DNA from: DASQJJ01 sp035631115
Lineage (GTDB): Bacteria > Patescibacteriota > Microgenomatia > Levybacterales > UBA12049
Assembly (NCBI GenBank): GCA_035631115.1
Contig: DASQJJ010000023.1
Location: forward strand, 1 to 20,045
Direction of reading: 5' to 3'
DNA length: 20,045 nucleotides
The position numbers and the translations under genes are program-made. This document shows, piece after piece, positions 7,512 to 14,594 of this stretch. The first letter of the stretch is position 1. The number at the start of each line of letters is the position of its first letter. A model generated the notes under the pieces. The model was not told where the DNA came from. It searched no databases and saw only the letters and a program-made list of their open reading frames with translations.

Positions 7512-8381
7512 TTAATGCAGTTGATCTTCTCTAATAAAAGGTGTTAAGGGTCTTCCGGATGTATCAACAGATAATACGCCTTGATTTGCTAAGGTCTGAA
7601 TCATAAGTCTAGTTGCAGGAGATAGATCTCTATCAGTAACTCTGGCCATTGATATATCATGGAAGGTCATAGTTTGTATTTGTCTTCCATCAGGTCCAAT
7701 TAATGTTGAAAGAACAGTATGCTCTCCTGCTTTACCTGCTTCACCTGGCTCATGCGTAACATTTGATCCAGCCAAAACTGCTTTTCTAAAACCAGCATCA
7801 TCAGATGTATAACTTTTGTCAGCAATATCAGTAACTACTCTTGTTCCATTTGGACCTTCCAAGACGTGCATTCCTACCATATGCATATCATTTACCACAG
7901 CACCTGTGGGTATTCTTATTTTCGAATTAGTTTGAGGAAGCCAGACATTTCGAGGATGAGTAATTCTATGTGCCTCTTGTGCAACTTGTATTGGATAGTC
8001 ATTTTGTACCTCTGTAGTATCCATAGATTGCATGTATACATTTTCCAACGTGCTTACCCGTTCTGGATCAGGTACTGAGGATTTCAGGGCTTCACTGAGG
8101 GTTCCAGCATATTTAGTAATTTGCTCTCTTCCTATTTTCTGACCTTCACCGTCAAGTAATGGTAATTCTCTTGCTGTAACTTCTACTTGTCTTTCTTGTC
8201 CACTTAAAGCAACTAATGTTTCTCGAGCACTCCTTTGACCAGCATTATCAACAATGTCTTGCTCTCTTTTTGTCCAGGGCATCGGAGGTATTTTTGATTT
8301 AACCCTACTTAGTAAAGAAGGGGTTTCAACCTTTACAGAGGTCACTTTAGTTGCTTCTGAATTTCCGATAGAACTTCCCAT
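7512..8381 (-). CDS. Orphan soluble protein, function unknown
   Basis: 289 aa, not recognised. There is no signal peptide, membrane helix or cysteine pair. The first 40 residues are Ser/Thr/Pro/Lys-rich and probably disordered. The middle (about 45-150) is charged and helical. The C-terminal half has strand-and-turn patterns with many Gly, Asp and Thr ('PTGAVVNDMHMVGMHVLEGPNGTRVVTDIADKS' region, described here as a beta-rich segment, and 'STLIGPDGRQIQTMTFHDI'). Codon use and composition look slightly less AT-rich than the neighbours. The start follows a TATAAT only 5 nt upstream, in the 12-bp gap after the cupin stop. Possible CPR-specific protein. Confidence 0.6.
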   Translation of the reverse strand: MGSSIGNSEATKVTSVKVETPSLLSRVKSKIPPMPWTKREQDIVDNAGQRSARETLVALSGQERQVEVTARELPLLDGEGQKIGREQITKYAGTLSEALKSSVPDPERVSTLENVYMQSMDTTEVQNDYPIQVAQEAHRITHPRNVWLPQTNSKIRIPTGAVVNDMHMVGMHVLEGPNGTRVVTDIADKSYTSDDAGFRKAVLAGSNVTHEPGEAGKAGEHTVLSTLIGPDGRQIQTMTFHDISMARVTDRDLSPATRLMIQTLANQGVLSVDTSGRPLTPFIREDQLH

Positions 8382-8386
8382 ACAAT

Positions 8387-8392
8387 ATTATA
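8387..8392 (-). promoter_or_regulatory. -10 element of the orphan gene 7512-8381
   Basis: The minus strand reads TATAAT, then ATTGT (5 nt), then ATG at 8381. It lies immediately after the stop codon of the cupin gene (8394-8396), so promoter and upstream gene end abut. Confidence 0.55.
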
Positions 8393-8393
8393 A

Positions 8394-8780
8394 TTAACTA
8401 GAAGTATATATACTATTATCAACAGGTTCCATCCATTCAATTTCTCCGTATGTTATTGCCAAATGGCACATATGATTTTGCTCTTCTGGGTGTGCACCAT
8501 GCCAATGGCGTGCATTTGCAGGAATTTCTACAACATCCCCAACAACAGCATTAATTATGTCTTCTCCTTCTATTTGCACTCTCCCCTTTCCTTCCAAAAA
8601 GTACAATACTTGTCCCTGGCTATGGGTATGCCAGTTGGTATGTGCACCTTTTTCAAAGGTAACGCGATACACCGTAACATCAACATTTTTTGACTGGGAT
8701 AAATTTTGCAATACAACATCTCCAACAAATCGCTCTGCTGGTCCTTTTTGTCCAGGAAAATCTTTTGCACGGATTGTCAT
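8394..8780 (-). CDS. Cupin-domain protein, (R)-mandelonitrile-lyase/carboxymuconolactone-associated type
   Basis: 128 aa from ATG 8778-8780. Cupin motif 1 is 'HTNWHTHSQGQVLYFLEGKG', with metal ligands H51, H53 and Gln57 in place of the usual Glu; motif 2 is 'GDVVEIPANARHWHG' with H92/H94. The His-His-Gln-His set and the 'HWHGA' ending match the small Mn-binding cupins that include bacterial hydroxynitrile lyases and partners of carboxymuconolactone decarboxylases; a general redox or detoxification role is more likely than cyanohydrin chemistry. A longer frame upstream to 8951 exists, but it would run through the divergent flavoprotein gene; the -10 element and homology both favour 8780. Confidence 0.8.
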   Translation of the reverse strand: MTIRAKDFPGQKGPAERFVGDVVLQNLSQSKNVDVTVYRVTFEKGAHTNWHTHSQGQVLYFLEGKGRVQIEGEDIINAVVGDVVEIPANARHWHGAHPEEQNHMCHLAITYGEIEWMEPVDNSIYTSS

Positions 8781-8788
8781 ATGCCTAG

Positions 8789-8794
8789 TGTATA
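8789..8794 (-). promoter_or_regulatory. -10 element of the cupin gene, overlapping the divergent promoter
   Basis: The minus strand reads TATACA, then 8 nt (CTAGGCAT), then ATG at 8780. An alternative hexamer TATTAT (8792-8797) sits 11 nt upstream. Both overlap the plus-strand TATAAT at 8791-8796. Confidence 0.45.
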
Positions 8795-8796
8795 AT
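8791..8796 (+). promoter_or_regulatory. -10 element of the PNPOx-like gene (leaderless)
   Basis: TATAAT, then ATATGT (6 nt), then ATG at 8803. It shares bases with the minus-strand -10 of the cupin gene, making a symmetric bidirectional promoter. Confidence 0.6.
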
Positions 8797-8802
8797 ATAT
8801 GT

Positions 8803-9300
8803 ATGCCGGATACAATTATGCAAAGTATAGAAAAAGCACGAAACTTTTTACACCGCGTACGAAACGCTTCCATGGCAACAGTCAACGAAGATGGCACTCC
8901 ACACAACACACCATTTTTTCTTTTATACAATCCTTCTTTTACCAAAATCATATGGGGGTCTCATCCGCAGTCCCAACATTCAAAAAATTTACTTCGCACC
9001 GGACAAGCATTTCTTGCCATTTACGACTCGTCTGGAAAAGATGGTTTTTACGTACAAGCAGCACATGGCCATATCCTTGAAGGAGAAGAGCTGGATACTG
9101 CATTAAAAATCCATAATGAATTCCGGGCAAAAGAAAAAAAGGCACCACTAGAAAAAAGTTATTATATGGGAGAAAGTCCACAGCGCATGTGGTCTTTGGA
9201 TGTAGAAAAAATTTGGGTACTTGTTGACGAGCGGGACGAAAAAGGACTAATTATCCAAGAACATAGACGCGAAATAACTCCCGAAGAATTTATTGGATAA
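8803..9300 (+). CDS. Pyridoxamine 5'-phosphate oxidase-like (FMN-binding split-barrel) protein
   Basis: 165 aa from ATG 8803-8805. After an N-terminal helix comes the split-barrel core: 'ASMATVNEDGTPHNTPFFLLY' region (strand-turn-strand with the D-G-x-P-H turn), 'IIWGSHPQSQHSKNLLRTG' (the K/N segment that contacts the FMN phosphate), 'AFLAIYDSS' and 'VQAAHGHIL'. This order is typical of small PNPOx-family flavoproteins that bind FMN or F420 and reduce or oxidise diverse small molecules; it is not the full PdxH. An alternative start at ATG 8818 would lose five residues, but the -10 spacing of exactly 6 nt favours 8803. It is divergently paired with the cupin gene. Confidence 0.8.
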   Translation: MPDTIMQSIEKARNFLHRVRNASMATVNEDGTPHNTPFFLLYNPSFTKIIWGSHPQSQHSKNLLRTGQAFLAIYDSSGKDGFYVQAAHGHILEGEELDTALKIHNEFRAKEKKAPLEKSYYMGESPQRMWSLDVEKIWVLVDERDEKGLIIQEHRREITPEEFIG

Positions 9301-9320
9301 AATTTCTGTCTGTACATGCC

Positions 9321-9349
9321 TTGTCACGAGTGCATTCTTGCGTTACAAT
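9321..9349 (+). promoter_or_regulatory. -35/-10 promoter of the MFS transporter gene
   Basis: TTGTCA (9321-9326), a 17-bp spacer and TACAAT (9344-9349). Predicted transcription start is near 9356. This is the best two-box promoter in the window. It either gives a leader of about 34 nt to ATG 9390 or a leaderless mRNA at the in-frame ATG 9354. Confidence 0.55.
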
Positions 9350-9389
9350 GGATATGGTCCCCACCACAATTCCCTTCGGGTTTTACATT

Positions 9390-10673
9390 ATGGAAAGAGT
9401 AATACGATTTGGTAAGAGTACATTTGCGTCTCTAAATACAAGAAATTATCGCTTGTATTTTATTGGGCAAGCAATTTCTCTGTCTGGTACTTGGATGCAA
9501 ACAGTTGCACAAGGACTGCTGGTACTTAAAATAACCAGCTCTGGTACCATGCTTGGCTTTGTTGTTGCGCTGCAATTTCTGCCTGTCCTTTTATTTGCAC
9601 CTTTAGGTGGTGTTATTGTCGACAGATTTCCAAAGCGCAATATTCTTTTTGTTACGCAATCCGCATCTGGTCTTCTTGCAGTTATTCTTGGCATTCTTGT
9701 CTTTACCAATACCGTGCAGCTTTGGATGGTTTCTGTCTTAGCATTTGCTTTGGGACTTATAAATAGTGTCGATAATCCAACCAGGCAATCCTTTGTCCCA
9801 GAAATGGTAGACAAAGAAAAGCTTACCAATGTAGTTACACTTAATGCATGGGAAGTAAATCTTACTCGTGTTATTGGCCCACTTATTGCCGGTGTTCTTG
9901 CACCAACCATTGGACTTGCAGCATGTTTTTTATTAAATGGTGCGTCCTATCTTGCCGTCTTATTCATGCTGTACCTTATGAGCACTAAGCTTCTTCATCC
10001 TGCACCTATCGAGGCCCGGAAAAAAGGACAACTGCAAGAAGGGTTTACATATGTTGCACATTCTCCAATACTTCGCAATACACTTATTATGCTTGGTCTT
10101 GTTGGCACACTTACCTATGAATTTACTGTTATTCTTCCAATTTTTGCCCAACTAACATTCCATAATTTAGAAATAGGATATGCAGGACTTTCGGCAGGCC
10201 TTGGGATTGGTGCAGTTGTTGGTGGACTTTTTACTGCCAATAGAAAAAGGACATCTCCAAAAATGCTTATTGTTGCCTCTGCCTGCTTTGGATTGTCGGT
10301 GCTTATTGTTGCACTTTCCCCAACACTACCAGTTGCCATACTTGGCATGGTACTGGTAGGTGCATCCAGTATTAATTTTAATTCTATTGGCAATGTAACA
10401 CTACAAATGAATAGTCTTCCCGAAATGCGGGGACGAGTAATGTCTTTATGGACAGTTGCATTTTTAGGCTCTACCCCCATTGGCGGACCAATTGTTGGGT
10501 GGATTGGCGAACATATTGGACCACGCTTTGGATTGGGTGTTGGCGCACTTGCAGCGCTTCTTGCAGCAACAATTGGTCTTGCAACCCTTAAGCAAAATAG
10601 ACAAGAGTCTCTTCCAATACCAGTAGAGGTCTTAGCAACAGATGTTCATGCAGAAAATCGCACCAAGGTCTAG
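9390..10673 (+). CDS. MFS exporter, DHA3/enterobactin-exporter-like (MFS_3) family
   Basis: 427 aa from ATG 9390-9392, with about 12 hydrophobic helices. The start 'SLNTRNYRLYFIGQAISLSGTWMQ' is the conserved TM1 region of the EntS/DHA3 group; the loop 2-3 motif A appears as 'GGVIVDRFPKRN'; 'NPTRQSFVPEMV' after TM4 and 'PEMRGRVMSLW' before TM10-11 are further family marks. Such proteins export siderophores, macrolides or other small hydrophobic molecules with proton exchange; the substrate is unknown. In-frame ATGs at 9348 and 9354 and a TTG at 9321 lie upstream; 9390 gives the usual short tail before TM1, but 9354 fits a leaderless start. The downstream DUF4239-like gene begins 21 bp later. 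Confidence 0.85.
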   Translation: MERVIRFGKSTFASLNTRNYRLYFIGQAISLSGTWMQTVAQGLLVLKITSSGTMLGFVVALQFLPVLLFAPLGGVIVDRFPKRNILFVTQSASGLLAVILGILVFTNTVQLWMVSVLAFALGLINSVDNPTRQSFVPEMVDKEKLTNVVTLNAWEVNLTRVIGPLIAGVLAPTIGLAACFLLNGASYLAVLFMLYLMSTKLLHPAPIEARKKGQLQEGFTYVAHSPILRNTLIMLGLVGTLTYEFTVILPIFAQLTFHNLEIGYAGLSAGLGIGAVVGGLFTANRKRTSPKMLIVASACFGLSVLIVALSPTLPVAILGMVLVGASSINFNSIGNVTLQMNSLPEMRGRVMSLWTVAFLGSTPIGGPIVGWIGEHIGPRFGLGVGALAALLAATIGLATLKQNRQESLPIPVEVLATDVHAENRTKV

Positions 10674-10680
10674 AGACATG

Positions 10681-10686
10681 TATAAT
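10681..10686 (+). promoter_or_regulatory. -10 element of the DUF4239-like gene
   Basis: TATAAT, then 8 nt (ATATTCAT), then ATG at 10695. It lies in the 21-bp gap after the MFS gene, so the second gene may have its own leaderless transcript besides read-through. Confidence 0.55.
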
Positions 10687-10694
10687 ATATTCAT

Positions 10695-11468
10695 ATGAAA
10701 TCCATTGGCCTTCGCCTTTTAATTTTTATTCTTGGCTTTAGTCTACTTATCTACGCTGTGCGATTTTTCGACATACTTCCTATTGTCAGCTTACATAAAG
10801 ATATTGGCTCTATTCCTTGGTTATTCTCTGCAATTAGTCTTATATTCTCTATTATTTCTGGTTTTGTTATTCAGTCTAAATGGCACACATGGGACGAGCT
10901 TATCGATGCAACTCATGGAGAGTTAAGCTCTTTTCGACAACTCCATATTTTGTCTCATCATTTTCCAAAAGCAGTCCAGGAAAAAATAAAAGAGCAAATT
11001 TGTAATTATTTATCCCTCATGATTGAAGAATCTAAGATAAATCGGGATTTAAATATTCGCTCAGAGCAAGTTGAATCTGCAATTTATAAATTGGAAGAAG
11101 TTGTCTTTGATATCGATTACGGCCTTCATCCCAAAACAGGAGACATGGCATTTGATTTGGTACGAAAGTGTATGGATTATAGGGAAAGACGACTGCAGAA
11201 TATATCGCACAAGCTGCCTCTTGGTGTAAAAATATTTGTTATGGGTGCAACATTTTTCCTTATTCTCTCGTCTCTTTTTATTGGTGTAACATCTTTTGCG
11301 TATTACTACCTTTTTACCATGATTGTTGCCTTATTGTCGTATGGCATTTATCTACTTATAGACGACTTGGACCACCCATACAGACCAGGTCAATGGCATT
11401 TAAAAATTACGGACTACTCAGATTTACTAAGAGAAATTAAAGCAGATACTATTATTAATTCTCTGTAA
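10695..11468 (+). CDS. DUF4239-like (bestrophin-like) integral membrane protein
   Basis: 257 aa. It has two N-terminal membrane helices (about 5-26 and 41-61), a long soluble helical region (about 65-170), then two further helices (about 172-197 and 200-220), followed by 'DDLDHPYRPGQWHL' from residue 223. The four-helix layout with a central cytoplasmic helical domain and the D-x-D-H/x-P-Y/F-R-x-G ending resembles DUF4239 proteins, which are thought to be related to bestrophin channels. The match rests on layout and this one motif. No role can be stated; neighbouring MFS transport may be coincidental. Confidence 0.65.
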   Translation: MKSIGLRLLIFILGFSLLIYAVRFFDILPIVSLHKDIGSIPWLFSAISLIFSIISGFVIQSKWHTWDELIDATHGELSSFRQLHILSHHFPKAVQEKIKEQICNYLSLMIEESKINRDLNIRSEQVESAIYKLEEVVFDIDYGLHPKTGDMAFDLVRKCMDYRERRLQNISHKLPLGVKIFVMGATFFLILSSLFIGVTSFAYYYLFTMIVALLSYGIYLLIDDLDHPYRPGQWHLKITDYSDLLREIKADTIINSL

Positions 11469-11469
11469 T

Positions 11470-11805
11470 CTACTTAAGAAGTTTGGAAGTATCTAGAAGC
11501 TCCATAACAAGTAATACTTTTACTACCTCTCCAGTTGGCCACAGGTTGTATGTGCCATTACTTGGAATTGCAACCATGTCCCCTTCTGCAACTTCAAACT
11601 CCTCATTGTTCACTAAAAATTTCGCAGAGCCTTCCAGAACATAATAGATCCGTGATCTTTCCCCAATTGTCCTTTGTCCATGCTCTCCTCTAAATTCTGC
11701 ATATGCAACTGTTGTCCCATTATTTATCTCTGGAAATTGATAGTACCGTGCCACAACCCCATCCCGGGAATGGTGAATTGCCTCGTCTTTGGTAACCTTG
11801 GTCAT
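11470..11805 (-). CDS. Cupin-fold protein lacking the canonical metal ligands
   Basis: 111 aa. The barrel signature 'RIYYVLEGSAKFLVNNEEFEVAEGDMVAIPSN' (motif 1 end to motif 2) is clear, but the HxH of motif 1 is missing (sequence there is 'GEHGQRTIGER') and no His follows in motif 2 ('GTYNLWP'). It therefore probably does not bind a metal in the usual way and may be a ligand-binding or structural cupin. The start is set by an extended -10 exactly 6 nt upstream. It converges on the DUF4239-like gene with a 1-bp gap and diverges from the small orphan at 11893. Confidence 0.75.
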   Translation of the reverse strand: MTKVTKDEAIHHSRDGVVARYYQFPEINNGTTVAYAEFRGEHGQRTIGERSRIYYVLEGSAKFLVNNEEFEVAEGDMVAIPSNGTYNLWPTGEVVKVLLVMELLDTSKLLK

Positions 11806-11811
11806 AAGAGA

Positions 11812-11820
11812 ATTATATCA
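11812..11820 (-). promoter_or_regulatory. Extended -10 promoter of the second cupin gene (leaderless)
   Basis: The minus strand reads TGA TATAAT, then TCTCTT (6 nt), then ATG at 11805. Clean consensus. Confidence 0.7.
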
Positions 11821-11874
11821 GAAATATTTATATACTCTCTTATCTAGAGTACACATTGTTTTTCCATAATCTAA

Positions 11875-11883
11875 TGCTATAAT
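11875..11883 (+). promoter_or_regulatory. Extended -10 promoter of the small orphan gene at 11893
   Basis: TGC TATAAT, then TTCCTTCAT (9 nt), then ATG at 11893. A TTGTTT at 11857-11862 could act as a poorly spaced (15 bp) -35. Confidence 0.65.
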
Positions 11884-11892
11884 TTCCTTCAT

Positions 11893-12189
11893 ATGGCAGG
11901 TACCCCAAAAGAATGTGGAGCAGCATCCCTAGCAAGCAAAGGGAACGGTCAATTTGACATAGACCTTATGTGCACAGTCCCTCCAGACCAATGTCCACTA
12001 AAACAAGTTGGATTCATTCCAAAAAAGACTTCTAAGTCTTACGGAGATATCAGTGCTCGTATGGGTGGGACACTAAGTCCACAACAAATAGAGAGTGCGG
12101 CAGATGCTTTAATCCCTGTAGTTGAAGGGTCTGCTACTTCAGCAGCTAGCAAGATGTGCGCGATAGAAAGAGCATCTAGAAGACCTTAA
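11893..12189 (+). CDS. 98-aa orphan protein with four cysteines
   Basis: Not recognised. Cysteines at residues 8, 27, 34 and 88; a central 'KKTSKSYGDISARMGGTLSPQQIESAADALIPVVEG' region that is helix-forming in its second half. No signal peptide or membrane helix is evident. The dedicated extended -10 and an ATG in the expected position support expression. The composition (Ala, Ser, Lys, Gly) gives no fold hint. The four cysteines might bind a metal, but the spacing is irregular. Confidence 0.55.
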   Translation: MAGTPKECGAASLASKGNGQFDIDLMCTVPPDQCPLKQVGFIPKKTSKSYGDISARMGGTLSPQQIESAADALIPVVEGSATSAASKMCAIERASRRP

Positions 12190-12234
12190 AATTCGGCCGC
12201 ATTTGATTTTTAGCTTTTGCCATAGTAAAAATTT

Positions 12235-13191
12235 TTATTTATAGCTCACCTGAATTTGGTCTGTTGCTATATTTCCAAGCATATCTCGTGCAACAACCTG
12301 CAATGTAGATGCAGAATATACAGCATACTTTTTAATAGTTCCATAATCATCGCAGGAAAAAGTCGATTGAGAAACAGTACAGTATTCTGAAATACCATCG
12401 TGCCAAAGGGAGACTTGCGTATTGTCTCCATTGTCATTATTAAGTATCTGTCCTGTTACCTTGTACCCAACATGAGACCCTACCACGCCGTAGGGAAATG
12501 TTGCATTATTTTGGGGAGAAGTAATTTTTACTCCAAATCCTGGATTGGACTTTGTCCCATGACACGCACCACTAGAGCACGTACCACCACTGCCTGCAAG
12601 ATAGGTACATGACAGTATGGTTGGAAAACAACCAACACCAAATGTCTCGTTGGTAGACGAAGGAGCCTTGGTATCATTTATCGACCTCACTTTAACTCCA
12701 CAGGTTGCAATAGTAATCTGATTATTGCTGCATGAGCTTGTTTGCTTAAATCCGCTACTATCGCTACATGTTGTTTGCTTATAATAATTTCCTGGAATAA
12801 TAGATTGCGTACACCAAGACCCATCAAAACCTTTCCATGTTACAGAGTCTCCATGGATTTCGGGCATTACAGGTGTTGGGGTGGATTCACTTACACTACC
12901 TCTATTCGGAGACGTATCTATAGAAGGCAGGGCAAGATTTTCACTGGGCGTTAGTGCTGCATTTTGCTGAGTATGGGTAGAAAAGAAAGTGCGAAACATG
13001 CAGGCAAAGTCAAACCATTTACAACTAGCATTTATTGTTGATGCACCCAAAACGCGTGTCCCCAGTGGCGCAGGATTTTGTACGGCAAAAAAAGCGAAAA
13101 GAAGAAAAACAGAAAGAATGGAAATTGACGCAAAAGTAAAGATATGCAACTTTCTCTTATGTTTTATTTGTACAACTTTCTTTTTCTTCAT
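12235..13191 (-). CDS. Cys-rich membrane-anchored or exported surface protein with a C-terminal Ig-like domain
   Basis: 318 aa. A strongly basic head (residues 1-15) leads into one hydrophobic helix (about 18-40), acting as an uncleaved anchor or signal peptide. A Ser/Thr/Pro-rich linker (about 85-115) follows, then a segment with most of the 12 cysteines ('SWCTQS', 'TTCSDSSG', 'SSCSNN', 'ATCGV', 'GTCSSGACHG'), then a C-terminal beta domain opening with 'GVKITSPQNNATFPYGVVG' and ending 'VVARDMLGNIATDQIQVSYK', which is the signature of bacterial Ig-like/cadherin-like repeats. The even number of cysteines outside the membrane suggests disulfides. It lies 10 bp downstream of the membrane gene at 13202-13918 and is probably co-transcribed with it. 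Confidence 0.65.
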   Translation of the reverse strand: MKKKKVVQIKHKRKLHIFTFASISILSVFLLFAFFAVQNPAPLGTRVLGASTINASCKWFDFACMFRTFFSTHTQQNAALTPSENLALPSIDTSPNRGSVSESTPTPVMPEIHGDSVTWKGFDGSWCTQSIIPGNYYKQTTCSDSSGFKQTSSCSNNQITIATCGVKVRSINDTKAPSSTNETFGVGCFPTILSCTYLAGSGGTCSSGACHGTKSNPGFGVKITSPQNNATFPYGVVGSHVGYKVTGQILNNDNGDNTQVSLWHDGISEYCTVSQSTFSCDDYGTIKKYAVYSASTLQVVARDMLGNIATDQIQVSYK

Positions 13192-13201
13192 ATAGTGTTA
13201 C

Positions 13202-13918
13202 TTACGAGTCAAACATTACGATGTGTCCTGGACTAAAAAATTCTTTAAGGCTACAGTAATGCGTCCCTATAGATCCTGCTTCACCAGCTCCATAGCAAAT
13301 CGTAACTGGGATATATGTAATAAAAATATAGAAAAGTACATATATTCCAATCGTTGCAAAAATTAAAATATTTCTCTGTCTCGGAATTTTTAGGTATTCA
13401 AACAATACAGTCTTATGTTTGAATAGTTGTAACCAAAATAAGAATAGCACAGGATATGCAAGAGACAATAGTAGTAATGTGCGCATTGTGGAACCACTAA
13501 AAGTAAAAATTTCAAAAAGTGATATGCAGAAAAGTGTGCCCATCCAAGGTATGAATGAAGTGACATTGCTTTTGGGAAATTTATTAAAAATAACTGTTTT
13601 ACCTTTTAAGAGTATGAAAAGAATCGCCATAATTAGTGTAATAAGAATACTTATGGTAATTAAGAATGGTATTGAATGGAGAACTGTAAAAATAGTTGCA
13701 CTTTGTAATTGCCACCATTTACTCAAATCGCTATGTATGTCGTAGCTACATCGACACAGACCTTGAGCAATTGCAGAATCAAGAGAGATAGTTACTCTTG
13801 GACAAACACAGGAAGGAGGTCCCTTTGTATAGCTAAGGATTGCTGTACTTATTGCAACAAATGCCGTTAGTAATATTTCTGGTGTTAAGAGAAGAAGTAC
13901 AAATTGTGCTTTACTCAT
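13202..13918 (-). CDS. Multi-span membrane protein with a CxC...CxC loop, function unknown
   Basis: 238 aa with about five hydrophobic helices (around 7-30, 76-104, 120-138, 143-163, 184-205). The first extracytoplasmic loop carries paired cysteines C37/C39 ('CVCP') and C55/C57 ('CRCS'), and more cysteines (ICYG, HYCS) lie in the C-terminal extracellular stretch. Such paired cysteines suggest disulfides or metal binding outside the membrane. No family recognised; this is not a clear VKOR or DsbD. The partner downstream is also Cys-rich and surface-exposed, so the two may form one assembly (inference). A TATATT lies 8 nt before the ATG. Confidence 0.6.
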   Translation of the reverse strand: MSKAQFVLLLLTPEILLTAFVAISTAILSYTKGPPSCVCPRVTISLDSAIAQGLCRCSYDIHSDLSKWWQLQSATIFTVLHSIPFLITISILITLIMAILFILLKGKTVIFNKFPKSNVTSFIPWMGTLFCISLFEIFTFSGSTMRTLLLLSLAYPVLFLFWLQLFKHKTVLFEYLKIPRQRNILIFATIGIYVLFYIFITYIPVTICYGAGEAGSIGTHYCSLKEFFSPGHIVMFDS

Positions 13919-13926
13919 TCTTTTAG

Positions 13927-13932
13927 AATATA
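13927..13932 (-). promoter_or_regulatory. Possible -10 element of the membrane/surface protein pair
   Basis: The minus strand reads TATATT, then 8 nt (CTAAAAGA), then ATG at 13918. It lies in the 31-bp gap after the HAD gene and overlaps other TATA-rich hexamers, so the exact element is uncertain. Confidence 0.4.
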
Positions 13933-13949
13933 TAATCCTTTAGGAAATA

Positions 13950-14594
13950 TCAAAGGGTATCCATATTCACATCTTTAAGTGAATTAAATACTTTGTCTGC
14001 TCCGGCTTTTTTTAATTTTTCCTGCATTTCGCTATCTTTATTTACCGCATACACGGTCATCCCTGCTGCTTTTCCTGCAACAACCCCATTTGGTGCATCT
14101 TCAAAGACTAAGCAATTAGAAGGACTTATGCCAAGCATTTTCGCCGATGTAAGATACATATCTGGAGCAGGCTTTGCTTTTTTAAAATCATCTCCCGATA
14201 TAAAAGCAGCAATGTATTTTTTTATTCCAAGACGCTCTCCTATTTCTTTTGTTTTGTCTTTAGCATGTCCGCTTGTTGCAATAGCCATGGGAATTTTGTG
14301 AGAAGAAAGAAGGGTGATTAATTCTTTTGCTCCTGGCATAAGTACCAAGTCTCTAAAAAGTATTTCGTACATTAAAGAGCGTCTCTCTGTAATTAGCTCG
14401 TCTGTGTCTCCAATAAATCCATACTCTCTTTTAAATAATTCTGTAATTTCCCGAAGCCCCATTCCCATAATCTTTTCACTTATGGCATCTGTATATTCTT
14501 TTCCATGCCTTTTAAAAAATTCCGCAGTTGCTTTTCTCCATGCTCCTTCGGAGTCTATAAGAAGTCCATCCAAATCAAAAATTACTGCCCTCAT
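13950..14594 (-). CDS. HAD-superfamily phosphatase/phosphomutase, beta-phosphoglucomutase-like
   Basis: 214 aa from ATG 14592-14594. Motif I 'FDLDGLLIDSE' (D7, D9), motif II 'ATSGH', motif III Lys in 'KKAKPAPDMY' and motif IV 'FEDAPNGVVAGKAAGM' are all present, with the helical C1 cap between motifs I and II. This is the beta-PGM/phosphoglycolate phosphatase-like HAD group; members hydrolyse sugar phosphates or isomerise beta-glucose-1-phosphate. A TTG 9 bp further upstream is in frame, but the ATG forms an exact ATGA overlap with the epimerase stop (14591-14594) and gives the standard 'MRAVIFDLDG' N-terminus. Confidence 0.85.
   Translation of the reverse strand: MRAVIFDLDGLLIDSEGAWRKATAEFFKRHGKEYTDAISEKIMGMGLREITELFKREYGFIGDTDELITERRSLMYEILFRDLVLMPGAKELITLLSSHKIPMAIATSGHAKDKTKEIGERLGIKKYIAAFISGDDFKKAKPAPDMYLTSAKMLGISPSNCLVFEDAPNGVVAGKAAGMTVYAVNKDSEMQEKLKKAGADKVFNSLKDVNMDTL

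Noticed and set aside
8557..8802. N-terminal extension of the flavoprotein (and of the cupin to 8951)
   Set aside because: The extensions read through the opposite-strand gene, have no homology pattern, and both genes have -10 elements at the shorter starts.
12190..12234. Terminator in the convergent gap (AAATTCGGCCGCATTT then a T run)
   Set aside because: The stem has an internal mismatch and almost no loop, so it is too weak to call.
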